DNA of 6,857 nucleotides from contig CAKZLA010000274.1 in NCBI GenBank assembly GCA_937124525.1, forward strand, positions 1 to 6,857, given 5' to 3'. The position numbers were made by a program, and so were the translations under genes. Origin of the DNA: an uncultured Desulfobacterium sp. (lineage in GTDB: Bacteria > Desulfobacterota > Desulfobacteria > Desulfobacterales > Desulfobacteraceae). Of the stretch, positions 1-6,742 are shown one piece after another; within the stretch, counting starts at the first letter, position 1, and every line of letters begins with the position of its first letter. The notes under the pieces were generated by a model. The model was not told the DNA's origin. It saw nothing but the letters and a program-made list of their open reading frames with translations, and searched no databases.

Positions 1-1455
1 AATCCAATGTACACGGCATCGGAACTCAATCATCAATTAAACGACTCGGGTGCAAGGATGATCTTCTGCATGGATCATCCCACCCTATATGACAATACCG
101 TCGCCGCCATTGACCAGACAGATGTTGAAACAGTTGTGATTTGCAATATCAAATCTTACCTTCCCAGGGCCCAGGCGTTCATCGGTGGACTGCTCGGCAA
201 ACTCCCCAAGGCATCCAGACATCTTCCCGGTCATCTCAACTTTGATGACATTGTGGCAGATGCTGCCCCCAGCCCCCCCCAGGTGGACATTAATCCTGAA
301 AAAGACACAGCAGTGATGCTCTACACCGGGGGAACAACGGGTGTACCCAAGGGGGCGGAACTCACCCACACCAACTTCACCTATGATCTGAAAGCGGCCC
401 ATGAATTCTTCCAGATCAGCCATGCCCCGGAGGAACCTCCGGAACCCTTTCGCCCGGGGGGCGAACACACCATTCTCGGGGTGCTGCCCTGGTACCACAG
501 TTTCGGTCTCACCGGAGCCATGCTATTTGCGGTGTACTCAGGAAACAAGCTCATCTGTATCCCGGACCCCAGGGCAGGAAAACCACCCTTTACAGACTTG
601 TTAAAAGCTGTGGTTAAACACAAGCCCACCTTTATGCCCGGGGTTCCCACTTTGTTTGTGGCCATCACCAACCACCCCCACCTGAAAAAATATGATCTTT
701 CTGCCATTAAGGCGTGCATCTGTGCCGGTGCCCCCATGCCCCCGGAGGTGTGTCGACAATTTGAAGAAAAAACCGGTGCAGTCCTCTTTGAAGTCTATGG
801 ACTCACCGAAACTGCTCCCTGTGTTACATCAAATCCCCCCTCCAAGGCCCACCGGAAAATAGGCTCCATTGGATTTCCAATACCTGAAACAGATGTGAAA
901 ATCGTTGACATTGACACCGGAAAAACGGTCCTTCCCCAGGGAGAAGAGGGCGAAATGGCCGTTTTCGGTCCCCAGGTGATGAAGGGTTATTGGAAAAGGC
1001 CCGAGGCCAATGCTGCCACCTTTATCACCCTTGATGGGAAAAGATATTTTCTCACCGGAGACATTGCCAGGATTGATGAAGATGGGTACATCTCCATCAC
1101 AGACCGCAAAAAAGATATGATCATTGTCAGCGGATTTAATGTATATCCCCGGGAAATTGAAGATATCCTCTACACCCACTCCGGTGTGGCCCTTGCTGCC
1201 GTGGTGGGCATCCCCGATGAAACCCGGGGAGAAGCAGTAAAGGCGTTTATTAAACTCAAACCAGACCATATTGTCACCGAAGAAGAGATTATTCTATTCT
1301 GCAAAGACAAAATGGCTGGCTACAAAAGGCCCAGAATCGTTGAATTCAGACAAGAGATTCCAGTATCCAATGTGGGAAAGGTGCTGAGGCGAGCATTAAA
1401 GAAAGAACCGGAAACAGCCACCCCAAAATCTCTTTTTCCCGATAATGCCGGTTAA
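1..1455 (+). CDS. fadD: Long-chain fatty-acid--CoA ligase (FadD type), 5' partial
   Basis: This protein activates a fatty acid with ATP to an acyl-adenylate and then to acyl-CoA, feeding beta-oxidation from the cytoplasm or inner membrane face. The frame is open to the first base (Asn-Pro before the Met at nt 7). The opening NPMYTASELNHQLNDSGA matches an internal FadD motif, so the Met is not the start and roughly 100 N-terminal residues lie outside the window. Numbering from that Met: P-loop YTGGTTGVPKG at 106-116, LPWYH at 160-164, YGLTETA at 264-270, LTGDIARIDEDGYI at 349-362, linker and C-terminal domain DRKKDMIIVSGFNVYPREIE at 366-385, and the catalytic lysine K458 in NVGKVLRR. All core adenylation motifs are intact, so the enzyme is probably active. 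Chain length is inferred from family resemblance; a medium-chain or aromatic acid substrate cannot be excluded. No terminator is obvious after the stop. Confidence 0.93.
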   Translation, partial: NPMYTASELNHQLNDSGARMIFCMDHPTLYDNTVAAIDQTDVETVVICNIKSYLPRAQAFIGGLLGKLPKASRHLPGHLNFDDIVADAAPSPPQVDINPEKDTAVMLYTGGTTGVPKGAELTHTNFTYDLKAAHEFFQISHAPEEPPEPFRPGGEHTILGVLPWYHSFGLTGAMLFAVYSGNKLICIPDPRAGKPPFTDLLKAVVKHKPTFMPGVPTLFVAITNHPHLKKYDLSAIKACICAGAPMPPEVCRQFEEKTGAVLFEVYGLTETAPCVTSNPPSKAHRKIGSIGFPIPETDVKIVDIDTGKTVLPQGEEGEMAVFGPQVMKGYWKRPEANAATFITLDGKRYFLTGDIARIDEDGYISITDRKKDMIIVSGFNVYPREIEDILYTHSGVALAAVVGIPDETRGEAVKAFIKLKPDHIVTEEEIILFCKDKMAGYKRPRIVEFRQEIPVSNVGKVLRRALKKEPETATPKSLFPDNAG

Positions 1456-1645
1456 CCCCAAGATTTGAGTTATTAAAAAAATGCGGCACGTTATTTGCTT
1501 TAATTCACAATCAAGCTCGATGTAATCGGTTGAAAACAAAACAGAGGATACATCACTTGGCAGCGGATGTCATGGCACCCTCAGCCACCGTTGTCAATTA
1601 TTAACCGTACCATTAAGGTATGACGTGTAAGGAGAGCAAAAGAAA
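1456..1645 (+). promoter_or_regulatory. 190-bp gap upstream of the oxidoreductase, possible weak promoter
   Basis: No gene is visible here. TTGTCA at 1591-1596 is followed 17 nt later by TAAGGT at 1614-1619, a poor -10 match (3 of 6), so a sigma70 promoter is only possible. A small hairpin, CGTACC/GGTATG with loop ATTAA (1606-1622, one G-U pair), overlaps the putative -10 and lies just before the ribosome binding site. It might be an operator or nothing. I see no rho-independent terminator after the ligase, so read-through into the next gene is also possible. Confidence 0.25.
1629..1634 (+). promoter_or_regulatory. Ribosome binding site of the oxidoreductase
   Basis: AAGGAG sits 11 nt before the ATG at 1646. 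The spacing is a little long but the match to the 16S rRNA tail is good, and it fixes that ATG as the start. The protein's FAD fold begins immediately after it. Confidence 0.75.
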
Positions 1646-2983
1646 ATGACCCAAAAGTATGATGCCATCATTATCGGAGCCGGCGTTATAGGATCTCCCA
1701 TTGCTTATGAACTATGCAAAATGGGGTACAAAACCCTTAACGTTGACAAACAACCCGATGCCGGAGAAGGTTCCACTGCAGGTTCATGCGCCATTGTAAG
1801 GGCCCATTATTCAACGGCCGATGGCGTGGCCATGGCCTATGAGGGCTTTAAATACTGGCTGGACTGGGAAAATTACCTGGATCATGCAGAGGATGAAAAA
1901 GGCCTTGCCAAATACATGAATACCGGATCTCTTCTCCTTAAATCCGAAGGTCATGACTGGAAAAAAGTCCAGGCAAACTACGATGAGGTGGGTGTAAAGT
2001 ATGAAGAGTGGGACAATGAAACCATCAAAAAAATGGTACCCCCCATTGATCTTCACAAATACTGGCCGGTGAGACGTCCGGAAGATCCCGCATTCTACGA
2101 TGAGCCCAGAGAGATGCTGGAAGGCGGTATTTTCTGCGCCGAGGGGGGATATGTAAATGACCCTGCTTTGTCTGCCCATAATATCATGAGGGCCGCAGAA
2201 GCCAAGGGCGGCACATTCCTGTTCAATGCAGAGGTTGTGGAAATTCGCAGCGAAAACGGCAAGGTCGCCGGTATCACTTTAAAAGACGGTACAAAAATTG
2301 ACGCTCCTGTTGTGGTCAACGCAGGTGGCCCCCACTCCTTTAAAGTCACCCAGATGGCAGAAGGGGTATGGGAAGGCTGCAACATTAAAACCAAAGCCCT
2401 GCGCCACGAAGTCATGCATTGCCCCTCTCCGGAAGGATATGACTACCTCAATGATGGCTACCACATGTCCGATGGTGATATCGGTTGCTATGTAAGACCC
2501 GAGGTGGGCAACATGTTCCTCATTGGCAGCGAAGACCCGGACTGTGATCCCCAAGAATGGGTGGACCCCGACGAGTTTTACGCAGGTAAAGGCGGACATG
2601 GCAAGGACAATCAGCTGACAGATGAGCAATGGAAGGCCCAGTGCTACCGTTTGGGAAAACGCATTCCGGAACTCAAAGTACCCAATCAATCCAAAGGAGT
2701 CTGTGATCTGTATGATGTGTCTGATGACTGGATTCCCATCTATGATAAAACAGATATGGGTGGCTTCTACCTGGCCGTTGGTACCAGTGGCAATCAGTAC
2801 AAAAATGCCCCGGTGGTGGGTCTGATGATGGCCGAACTCATTGATGCCTGTGAAAAGGGCCTGGACCATGACAACGAGCCCTTCCAGTTCACCTATAAAT
2901 ACACAGCCCGAACAATGGATGTGGGCTTTTTCTCACGTAAGAGAGAGATTAACTACAATTCCAGCTTTTCCGTAAACGGTTAA
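1646..2983 (+). CDS. DAO-family FAD-dependent oxidoreductase
   Basis: This 445-residue flavoprotein belongs to the D-amino-acid oxidase / sarcosine oxidase beta / dimethylglycine dehydrogenase superfamily, whose members oxidise C-N bonds of amino acids or N-methylated amines. The N-terminal Rossmann FAD motif is GAGVIG at 11-16, with Asp34 at the end of the second strand to hold the ribose. GSTAGSCAIVRAHYS at 42-56 matches the flavin-contact segment in which sarcosine oxidase-like proteins have an IVRxxY motif. The C-terminal FAD segment GFYLAVGTSGNQYKNAPVVG (373-392) is in the usual place. There is no signal peptide, membrane helix or iron-sulfur cysteine cluster, so it is a soluble cytoplasmic protein and not an ETF:quinone oxidoreductase. 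It precedes etfB and etfA, and dimethylglycine and sarcosine dehydrogenases are known to use ETF, so an ETF-linked amine dehydrogenase is plausible (inference). The substrate cannot be read from the sequence. Confidence 0.85.
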   Translation: MTQKYDAIIIGAGVIGSPIAYELCKMGYKTLNVDKQPDAGEGSTAGSCAIVRAHYSTADGVAMAYEGFKYWLDWENYLDHAEDEKGLAKYMNTGSLLLKSEGHDWKKVQANYDEVGVKYEEWDNETIKKMVPPIDLHKYWPVRRPEDPAFYDEPREMLEGGIFCAEGGYVNDPALSAHNIMRAAEAKGGTFLFNAEVVEIRSENGKVAGITLKDGTKIDAPVVVNAGGPHSFKVTQMAEGVWEGCNIKTKALRHEVMHCPSPEGYDYLNDGYHMSDGDIGCYVRPEVGNMFLIGSEDPDCDPQEWVDPDEFYAGKGGHGKDNQLTDEQWKAQCYRLGKRIPELKVPNQSKGVCDLYDVSDDWIPIYDKTDMGGFYLAVGTSGNQYKNAPVVGLMMAELIDACEKGLDHDNEPFQFTYKYTARTMDVGFFSRKREINYNSSFSVNG

Positions 2984-3031
2984 ACCATGCAAGCTTGGCT
3001 TGGCATAGTCTGGATGAATTAAAAAGCCATT

Positions 3032-3068
3032 AAGGGGCTTGTTTTTTAAAAGAACAAGCCCCTTTTTT
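3032..3068 (+). terminator. Strong rho-independent terminator after the oxidoreductase
   Basis: A perfect 12-bp stem, AAGGGGCTTGTT (3032-3043) with AACAAGCCCCTT (3053-3064), encloses a 9-nt loop and runs into a T tract at 3063-3068. It lies 48 bp after the oxidoreductase stop and ends 35 bp before the etfB ATG. It should end the upstream transcript and separate it from etfB, or act as an attenuator if some polymerase reads through. Confidence 0.92.
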
Positions 3069-3087
3069 GTCATACAATATCCCGGCC

Positions 3088-3096
3088 AGGAGGTGA
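3088..3096 (+). promoter_or_regulatory. Near-perfect ribosome binding site of etfB
   Basis: AGGAGGTGA is an uninterrupted complement of the 16S rRNA 3' tail. Its GGAGG core ends 9 nt before the ATG at 3103, which predicts strong translation and fixes the start. A TACAAT-like -10 lies at 3073-3078, but its -35 would fall inside the terminator stem and no good match is seen there. Confidence 0.85.
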
Positions 3097-3102
3097 TGAT
3101 TT

Positions 3103-3873
3103 ATGAATATTTATGTTTGCGTAAAACATGTACCCGATTCTGCAGCAAACATTGTGGTGAAGGATGGCAACCGCATTGATGATAAGGTCTCCTTTCTTCT
3201 TAATCCCTATGATGAGCATGCCGTTACCGAAGCGGTTCTCCTGCGAAACCATCTGGGTCAGGGGGAGGTCATTGCAGTTTCCCTTGGAACTGAAGATGTG
3301 GAGAAAACCCTTCGTTCTGCCATGGCCATGGGGGCAGATCGCTCCATACTGGTGAAAACTGACAATCAAAAGGACAGTATTTTCACCGCCAGGGCACTTA
3401 AAGCTGCCATTGAACAGGATGGCTGTCCAACCATCATTTTCACTGGCAGGGAATCCATCGATATGGAAGGAATGCAGACCATGTTTCGTCTGGGGGCCGC
3501 ATTTGATTTTCCCGTGGCATCCAATGTGATCAAGTTTACACCACAAGGGGACAGAGCCACCGTGGAAACCCAAACCGAAGGGGGGGGCAAAAACATCTAC
3601 GATCTTTCCATGCCCTGTGTTCTGGGGGTGGGCAGAGGACTCAATACCCCCTCCTACCCCACCTTTCCCGACGTGGTAAAGGCCCGGAAAAAAGAGGTTA
3701 AAATCCTTGAAACAAAGGACCTGGATATTTCCCCGTCCCCTTCGACCATGTCTCTTATTTCGCTTGAGCCCTTTGCACAAAAAAGACGGGCACAAGAGAT
3801 CACTGGAACGCCCACGGAACAGGCACAAACCCTTGTGAAAATCCTCCGGGATGAAGCAAAAGTGCTCAATTAG
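3103..3873 (+). CDS. etfB: Electron transfer flavoprotein beta subunit
   Basis: EtfB pairs with EtfA to form the soluble heterodimer that accepts electrons from acyl-CoA and related dehydrogenases and passes them on, usually to a quinone reductase. At 256 residues it has normal family length. Visible family segments are VCVKHVPD (5-12), NPYDEHAVTEAV (34-45), LRSAMAMGADRSILV (70-84), GRESID (115-120) and the recognition-loop region NTPSYPTFPDVVKARKKEV (181-199). The nucleotide (AMP) site of the family is built from these N-terminal and central segments. In the recognition loop the usual RYxxLP reads SYPTFP, placing Phe188 where mammalian ETF has its docking leucine (Leu195 in human). This points to altered partner choice (inference). 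The gene is separated from etfA by an unusually long 149 bp containing a foldback. The start is fixed by the preceding Shine-Dalgarno. Confidence 0.95.
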   Translation: MNIYVCVKHVPDSAANIVVKDGNRIDDKVSFLLNPYDEHAVTEAVLLRNHLGQGEVIAVSLGTEDVEKTLRSAMAMGADRSILVKTDNQKDSIFTARALKAAIEQDGCPTIIFTGRESIDMEGMQTMFRLGAAFDFPVASNVIKFTPQGDRATVETQTEGGGKNIYDLSMPCVLGVGRGLNTPSYPTFPDVVKARKKEVKILETKDLDISPSPSTMSLISLEPFAQKRRAQEITGTPTEQAQTLVKILRDEAKVLN

Positions 3874-3900
3874 TAAATATTCTGGTTGATAATGTAAATG

Positions 3901-3996
3901 TTTGGCCAGTGCCCACCTTCGCCTATTTGGGACTGTGTAGCATACTAATGTTAGGTGAGCAGGACAAACCTAAGTGAAGATGTGGTGCTGGCCGAA
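3901..3996 (+). repeat. Long imperfect foldback (96 nt) between etfB and etfA
   Basis: The gap ends in complementary arms. TTTGGCCAGTGCC (3901-3913) pairs with GGTGCTGGCCGAA (3984-3996); after a one-base bulge at 3914, AC pairs with GT; after a two-base bulge, CTTCGC (3917-3922) pairs with GTGAAG (3974-3979); further in, TTTG (3926-3929) pairs with CAAA (3965-3968). About 26 pairs are possible, read by hand. The non-Watson-Crick positions inside the stems (3903/3994, 3910/3987, 3911/3986, 3921/3975) are all G-T in this strand, so they pair as G-U in a plus-strand RNA but would be A-C mismatches in the other strand. That favours a structured element within the etf transcript. It could instead be a decayed miniature palindromic repeat. 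No matching named family is recognised. Confidence 0.6.
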
Positions 3997-4011
3997 TAGT
4001 TGCCTCAATTA

Positions 4012-4016
4012 AAGGA
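4012..4016 (+). promoter_or_regulatory. Ribosome binding site of etfA
   Basis: AAGGA ends 6 nt before the ATG at 4023, a good spacing that fixes the start. It lies just outside the foldback, so the hairpin would leave it exposed. Confidence 0.75.
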
Positions 4017-4022
4017 AAATCC

Positions 4023-4895
4023 ATGGAAAAAACAGGTGTTATTATAGAAACTAAGGAGGGCAGGGTTAAGGATGCCAATTGGGGCATGATTGCCTGTGCC
4101 AGGGCAACGGGGCGGGACGTGTACGCCCTGGTGATCAATGAAAATGCTGCCCCCTTCAAAGAGAGTTTGGAATCCCATGGTGTCCATGCGATCCTTGAAC
4201 TCACTCTCAACGGTGGGGAAAATACCCCGTGGAATCCAGAGCAGTGCTCCCATGCCATCATCCAGGCCATGGAGGCCCACGGGATCAAATCGCTGCTGGC
4301 ATTAACAAGCCCCATGGGGCGGGAGTTGCTTCCCCGCATTGCAGCGGTCTTAGATGCCCCGCTGGTGATGGACTGCATTGATGTGGACATGGAAAAAGGC
4401 CTTGCCCAAACCACGCTCTATTCCGGTAAAACCATTGGCACCATAAAGGTCTCAGGCCCTTATCAGCTTTTTGGTATCCGACCCAATGTGATTCCCCCGG
4501 TCTCCGTAAAAAACAATGCCGCAATGATCCCCATGGCCATTGAAGTCCCATTGCCGGAGCGATTCAAAACCCTTGAAATTCTTCCCGGACAATCCTCACA
4601 AACGGATATCACCGAGGCGGATATTATTATCTCCGGTGGCCGGGCCATGCAGAACAAAGAAAATTTCAATCTGCTGTTCCAATGTGCAAAAGCCATGGGC
4701 GCCGCAGTGGGAGCAAGCCGGGTGGCCGTGGATATGGGATGGGTCCCCTACACCATGCAGGTGGGACAGACCGGTGAAAAAGTAAGCCCCCGGGTCTACA
4801 TTGCCTGCGGGATATCCGGTTCCATACAACACTTTGCCGGAATGAAGATGTCTGGTATGATCATTGCCATAAACACCAACCCAGAAGCTGCCATG
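4023..4895 (+). CDS. etfA: Electron transfer flavoprotein alpha subunit, C-terminus lost at junction
   Basis: EtfA carries the redox-active FAD of the EtfAB heterodimer. About 291 residues match the family: an N-terminal domain beginning MEKTGVIIET, then the FAD domain with SGGR (204-207), GASR (230-233), QVGQTG (246-251), GISGSIQH (263-270) and NTNPEA (284-289). Family members then continue for about 30 more residues (a segment ending in PxLTEAL-like sequence). Here the frame instead passes into MLSAWFAMWRIAP, which is unlike EtfA and is the antisense of the minus-strand glycosyltransferase. The frame stays open to 5153 only by chance, so the real gene is taken to end near 4895 at the junction. 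As written, the protein would lack the end of its FAD domain. The source organism probably has a complete gene. Confidence 0.93.
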
Positions 4896-4900
4896 CTGTC
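4879..4900. other. Junction between two unrelated genomic pieces
   Basis: EtfA similarity on the plus strand stops at about 4895, and glycosyltransferase similarity on the minus strand becomes doubtful at about 4881. Both genes lose their 3' ends here while facing each other. Beyond the point each frame is only the antisense of the other gene. No insertion-sequence end, tRNA, att-like repeat or recombinase gene is visible around it. An artefact of assembly, amplification or cloning is the simplest reading. A genuine inversion or translocation breakpoint cannot be excluded from sequence alone. Confidence 0.8.
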
Positions 4901-6194
4901 CGCGTGGTTCGCCATGTGGCGGATAGCCCCAAACATGCTCAGTCTTGGCTTCGCCTTCCGGCAGCACAGTTGCTCCGGCGGCTTCGAACAGGATCGCCTT
5001 ATCGGGCGTACATTCGACCGCGATCCTGTGTCCGCGTTCGGTATACAGCGGTATGAGCTTCGCGAAGTAGGCAGCATCTCCCAGCCCATGATAAAACCGG
5101 ACAGCGTATTCCGTAGGCGTTGCGGCGTCTCTATCAGGTTGCTGTTCGACTGATTCTGTCGCCGGCTGATGCAATGGTTCGCTGCTTACGTGACCATTTC
5201 CATTCCGTTTTGACTTGCGGCCATTCCCGTTGGTCAAGTACTCAAGAGCACCACCCTGAAAGTACATTTCGATCCGACGTATCACATCATCCGCCGCGAT
5301 CATCTCCATACATCGCGGAATATTCAGGCCACGTCGCACTTCAACGGGTTGTTCACAGAGACTTCTGTCTTTGGCGTCTCCGTCTCCCACCGGCTGACAA
5401 CGAGACTTCCAGCAACCGCCATCACTGCAACAGGCCAATGATCCGTTGGTGCTAATGAACTGATGGTGGGGATAGGCCTCCCAGTGTGGTGGCTCACGTC
5501 CGCCGGCAATTACTACACAGGCCCGATTGGGTGGTCGATCCGGTTTCGGTTCGACAGCGGCCGCCAGATGCATTGCCAACGTCACGGGACACACGACCCC
5601 GTCCGCGTGATGCATGAGCCGGACGAGATCACGGATCGAAGTCTTACCCACCAAATCAATGACACCATCAAGCCGTGGATGCCAGTGAGATGCTTCGCCG
5701 CATTGTACGAACTGAATGCGTCCGGCGAAGTGATCCACGACCTTCTGATACTGAACCGGATCCCACCACTTGGCGGTAAAATCGTACTTTCCGCCTGCGA
5801 CGATGATCCAGTAACGGTGCTGCAGACCGAGATCATTCCACCCGGAATCGGGTTCAAGTTCGTCTTCCGACATGTGCAGATCGCCACGAAACCGGGAGAC
5901 CGGAATACGCACGTCCAGAAGTCTCTCAAGATACTGCGAATAGCCGTGGATGAAGTGGTACGGCAGCCGGTTGGCGTCGTGGATCAGTGGATAGTGCATA
6001 TCCACAACCTCAACATCCGGATCGCTCTCGTCGAGTGGCGTGAGGTGTGGATTGTTGATCCACAAATCATCAGCCGATGTGCGAACGTCCGTCGCGAACT
6101 GACCGGGATGGGCGGCGTGGAGATCTCTCACGGCGGCGGTCATCATGAGGATGTCGCCGGGGCTTTGAAACGATTTGAGAACCAATCGCCGCAT
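4897..6194 (-). CDS. GT9-family glycosyltransferase with start of a second GT-B domain, 3' partial
   Basis: This protein resembles ADP-heptose:LPS heptosyltransferases (GT9, GT-B fold), cytoplasmic enzymes that add sugars to cell-surface glycans. The Met at 6194 is chosen because family-like sequence MRRLVLKSFQSPGD starts there, with GGTG six bases upstream; Mets at 6206 and 6248 are alternatives. The N-terminal acceptor domain holds SPGDILMMTAAVRDL (11-25). The donor domain holds GGKYDFTAKWW (134-144), QCGEASHW (164-171) and DLVRLMHHADGVVCPVTLAMHLAAA (189-213). A cysteine-rich insert follows (C255, C256, C261, C266, C280, C295). A polar Asn/Gly/Arg/Lys linker (about 321-360) leads to EYAVRFYHGLGDAAYF (362-377), which looks like the first strand and glycine loop of a second GT-B domain. 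That domain is cut by the junction around residue 433-438. Style resembles planctomycete or verrucomicrobial proteins (inference). The donor sugar is unknown. Confidence 0.82.
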
Positions 6195-6642
6195 CGCAAT
6201 CACCATGAGCTTTGCCGCAAGGCGGGCAAACTCTACGTCACATTCCATTGATGTTCAGTAATACTCTCACGTTGAGAGCGCTGGTGGGGTATTCCAGAAC
6301 CTTGCGGGAGGCAGGGCCGGAAGCACCCCGATGCTACAAAGAGAAACCAGAGTGTCTACCACAATCTTTCCGGATTTAACGATTTTGACGATAAGGCGAT
6401 CGATGACTGAAATGGGATTCGTTGAACCAATACGAGCGACTGCGTGACGAGCAATCGACTGCATGACGGCGACGAATGTACGCGGTAACGCCGGTCAGTC
6501 CCTCTATCTCCTTAACGGCCGGGTGAATTGCGTTTTGGTACATTTGAAATAACTGATGTGGTGCGTGGAGTTGGAGTCCGGTTCGGGGAAGCGATAACAC
6601 CAGCTTTGAACAAACGGGATGTCTGCCTCTTCAAAGATATTG

Positions 6643-6688
6643 GGCGTCTCGTCTGAGATTGTCTTCAGACGCCACTAAGGGCGAGACG
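6643..6688 (+). promoter_or_regulatory. Mutually exclusive stem-loops before a Shine-Dalgarno
   Basis: Three stems compete. Stem A pairs 6645-6654 with 6679-6688 (ten pairs, two of them G-U). It buries AAGGG (6677-6681) and ends one base before the ATG at 6689. Stem B pairs GGCGTCT (6643-6649) with AGACGCC (6667-6673). Stem B' pairs CGTCTGA (6650-6656) with TCAGACG (6665-6671). B and B' use the left arm of A and leave the ribosome site free. This is the layout of a translational on/off leader, but no known riboswitch class is recognised and no energies were computed. Confidence 0.4.
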
Positions 6689-6742
6689 ATGACCGAGGCA
6701 GGGATATTCCCGATTGTATCGGTTACAGAGGACCTGCGATGA
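6689..6742 (+). CDS. Possible 17-residue leader peptide overlapping the lipoprotein start
   Basis: The ORF starts with ATG seven bases after AAGGG (6677-6681), encodes MTEAGIFPIVSVTEDLR and stops with TGA whose last base is 6742. It therefore overlaps the lipoprotein ATG (6739) in an ATGA arrangement typical of translational coupling. The peptide has no run of a single amino acid that would mark a classic attenuator. It may be a coupling leader or a chance ORF; the frame is open back to 6557 without an earlier ATG. Confidence 0.3.
   Translation: MTEAGIFPIVSVTEDLR
6727..6732 (+). promoter_or_regulatory. Ribosome binding site of the lipoprotein gene
   Basis: AGAGGA ends six bases before the ATG at 6739, a good spacing. 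It lies within the small upstream ORF, so ribosomes finishing that ORF could also re-initiate here. Confidence 0.55.

Larger units (their letters stand above)
6195..6738. other. 544-bp divergent intergenic region, mostly unexplained
   Basis: This separates the leftward glycosyltransferase from the rightward lipoprotein, so promoters for both should lie here. A 6-bp hairpin CTCTCA/TGAGAG with loop CGT is at 6264-6278. On the plus strand TTGACG (6385-6390) with TGAAAT 17 nt later (6408-6413) is a moderate sigma70-like pair, but it lies over 300 bp from the lipoprotein. Short minus-strand open frames at 6267-6464 and 6376-6600 have no recognisable domain, overlap each other and are not called. 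The segment from 6643 to 6742 holds a structured leader and a small ORF described separately. Confidence 0.4.

Noticed and set aside
85..1269. Minus-strand open frames inside the acyl-CoA ligase
   Set aside because: They are antisense shadows of a gene with all adenylation motifs on the plus strand.
1495..1526. TTGCTT and TGTAAT as a promoter pair
   Set aside because: The spacing is 20 nt, too long for a normal sigma70 promoter.
4596..4880. C-terminal part of a 550-residue minus-strand frame
   Set aside because: Below about 4881 this frame is antisense to conserved EtfA sequence, so it is not part of the glycosyltransferase.
4896..5153. C-terminal extension of EtfA (376-residue open frame ending at 5153)
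   Set aside because: The residues after about 291 do not resemble EtfA and are the antisense of the minus-strand glycosyltransferase, so the frame is open by chance across the join.
5463..6251. 262-residue plus-strand frame
   Set aside because: It lies wholly antisense to the glycosyltransferase, whose family motifs are clear on the other strand. It has no recognisable domain.
6279..6345. SRP RNA-like words (GAACCTTGC, GGCAGGGCCGGAAG)
   Set aside because: The left side resembles the small bacterial SRP RNA, but the base after the GGAA loop does not continue with the needed GGxAGCAG arm, an insertion separates the two words, and no partner for the outer stem is found downstream.
6267..6600. 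Two short overlapping minus-strand frames (65 and 74 residues)
   Set aside because: They have no recognisable motif or clear ribosome site, and they overlap each other in different frames within an intergenic region.
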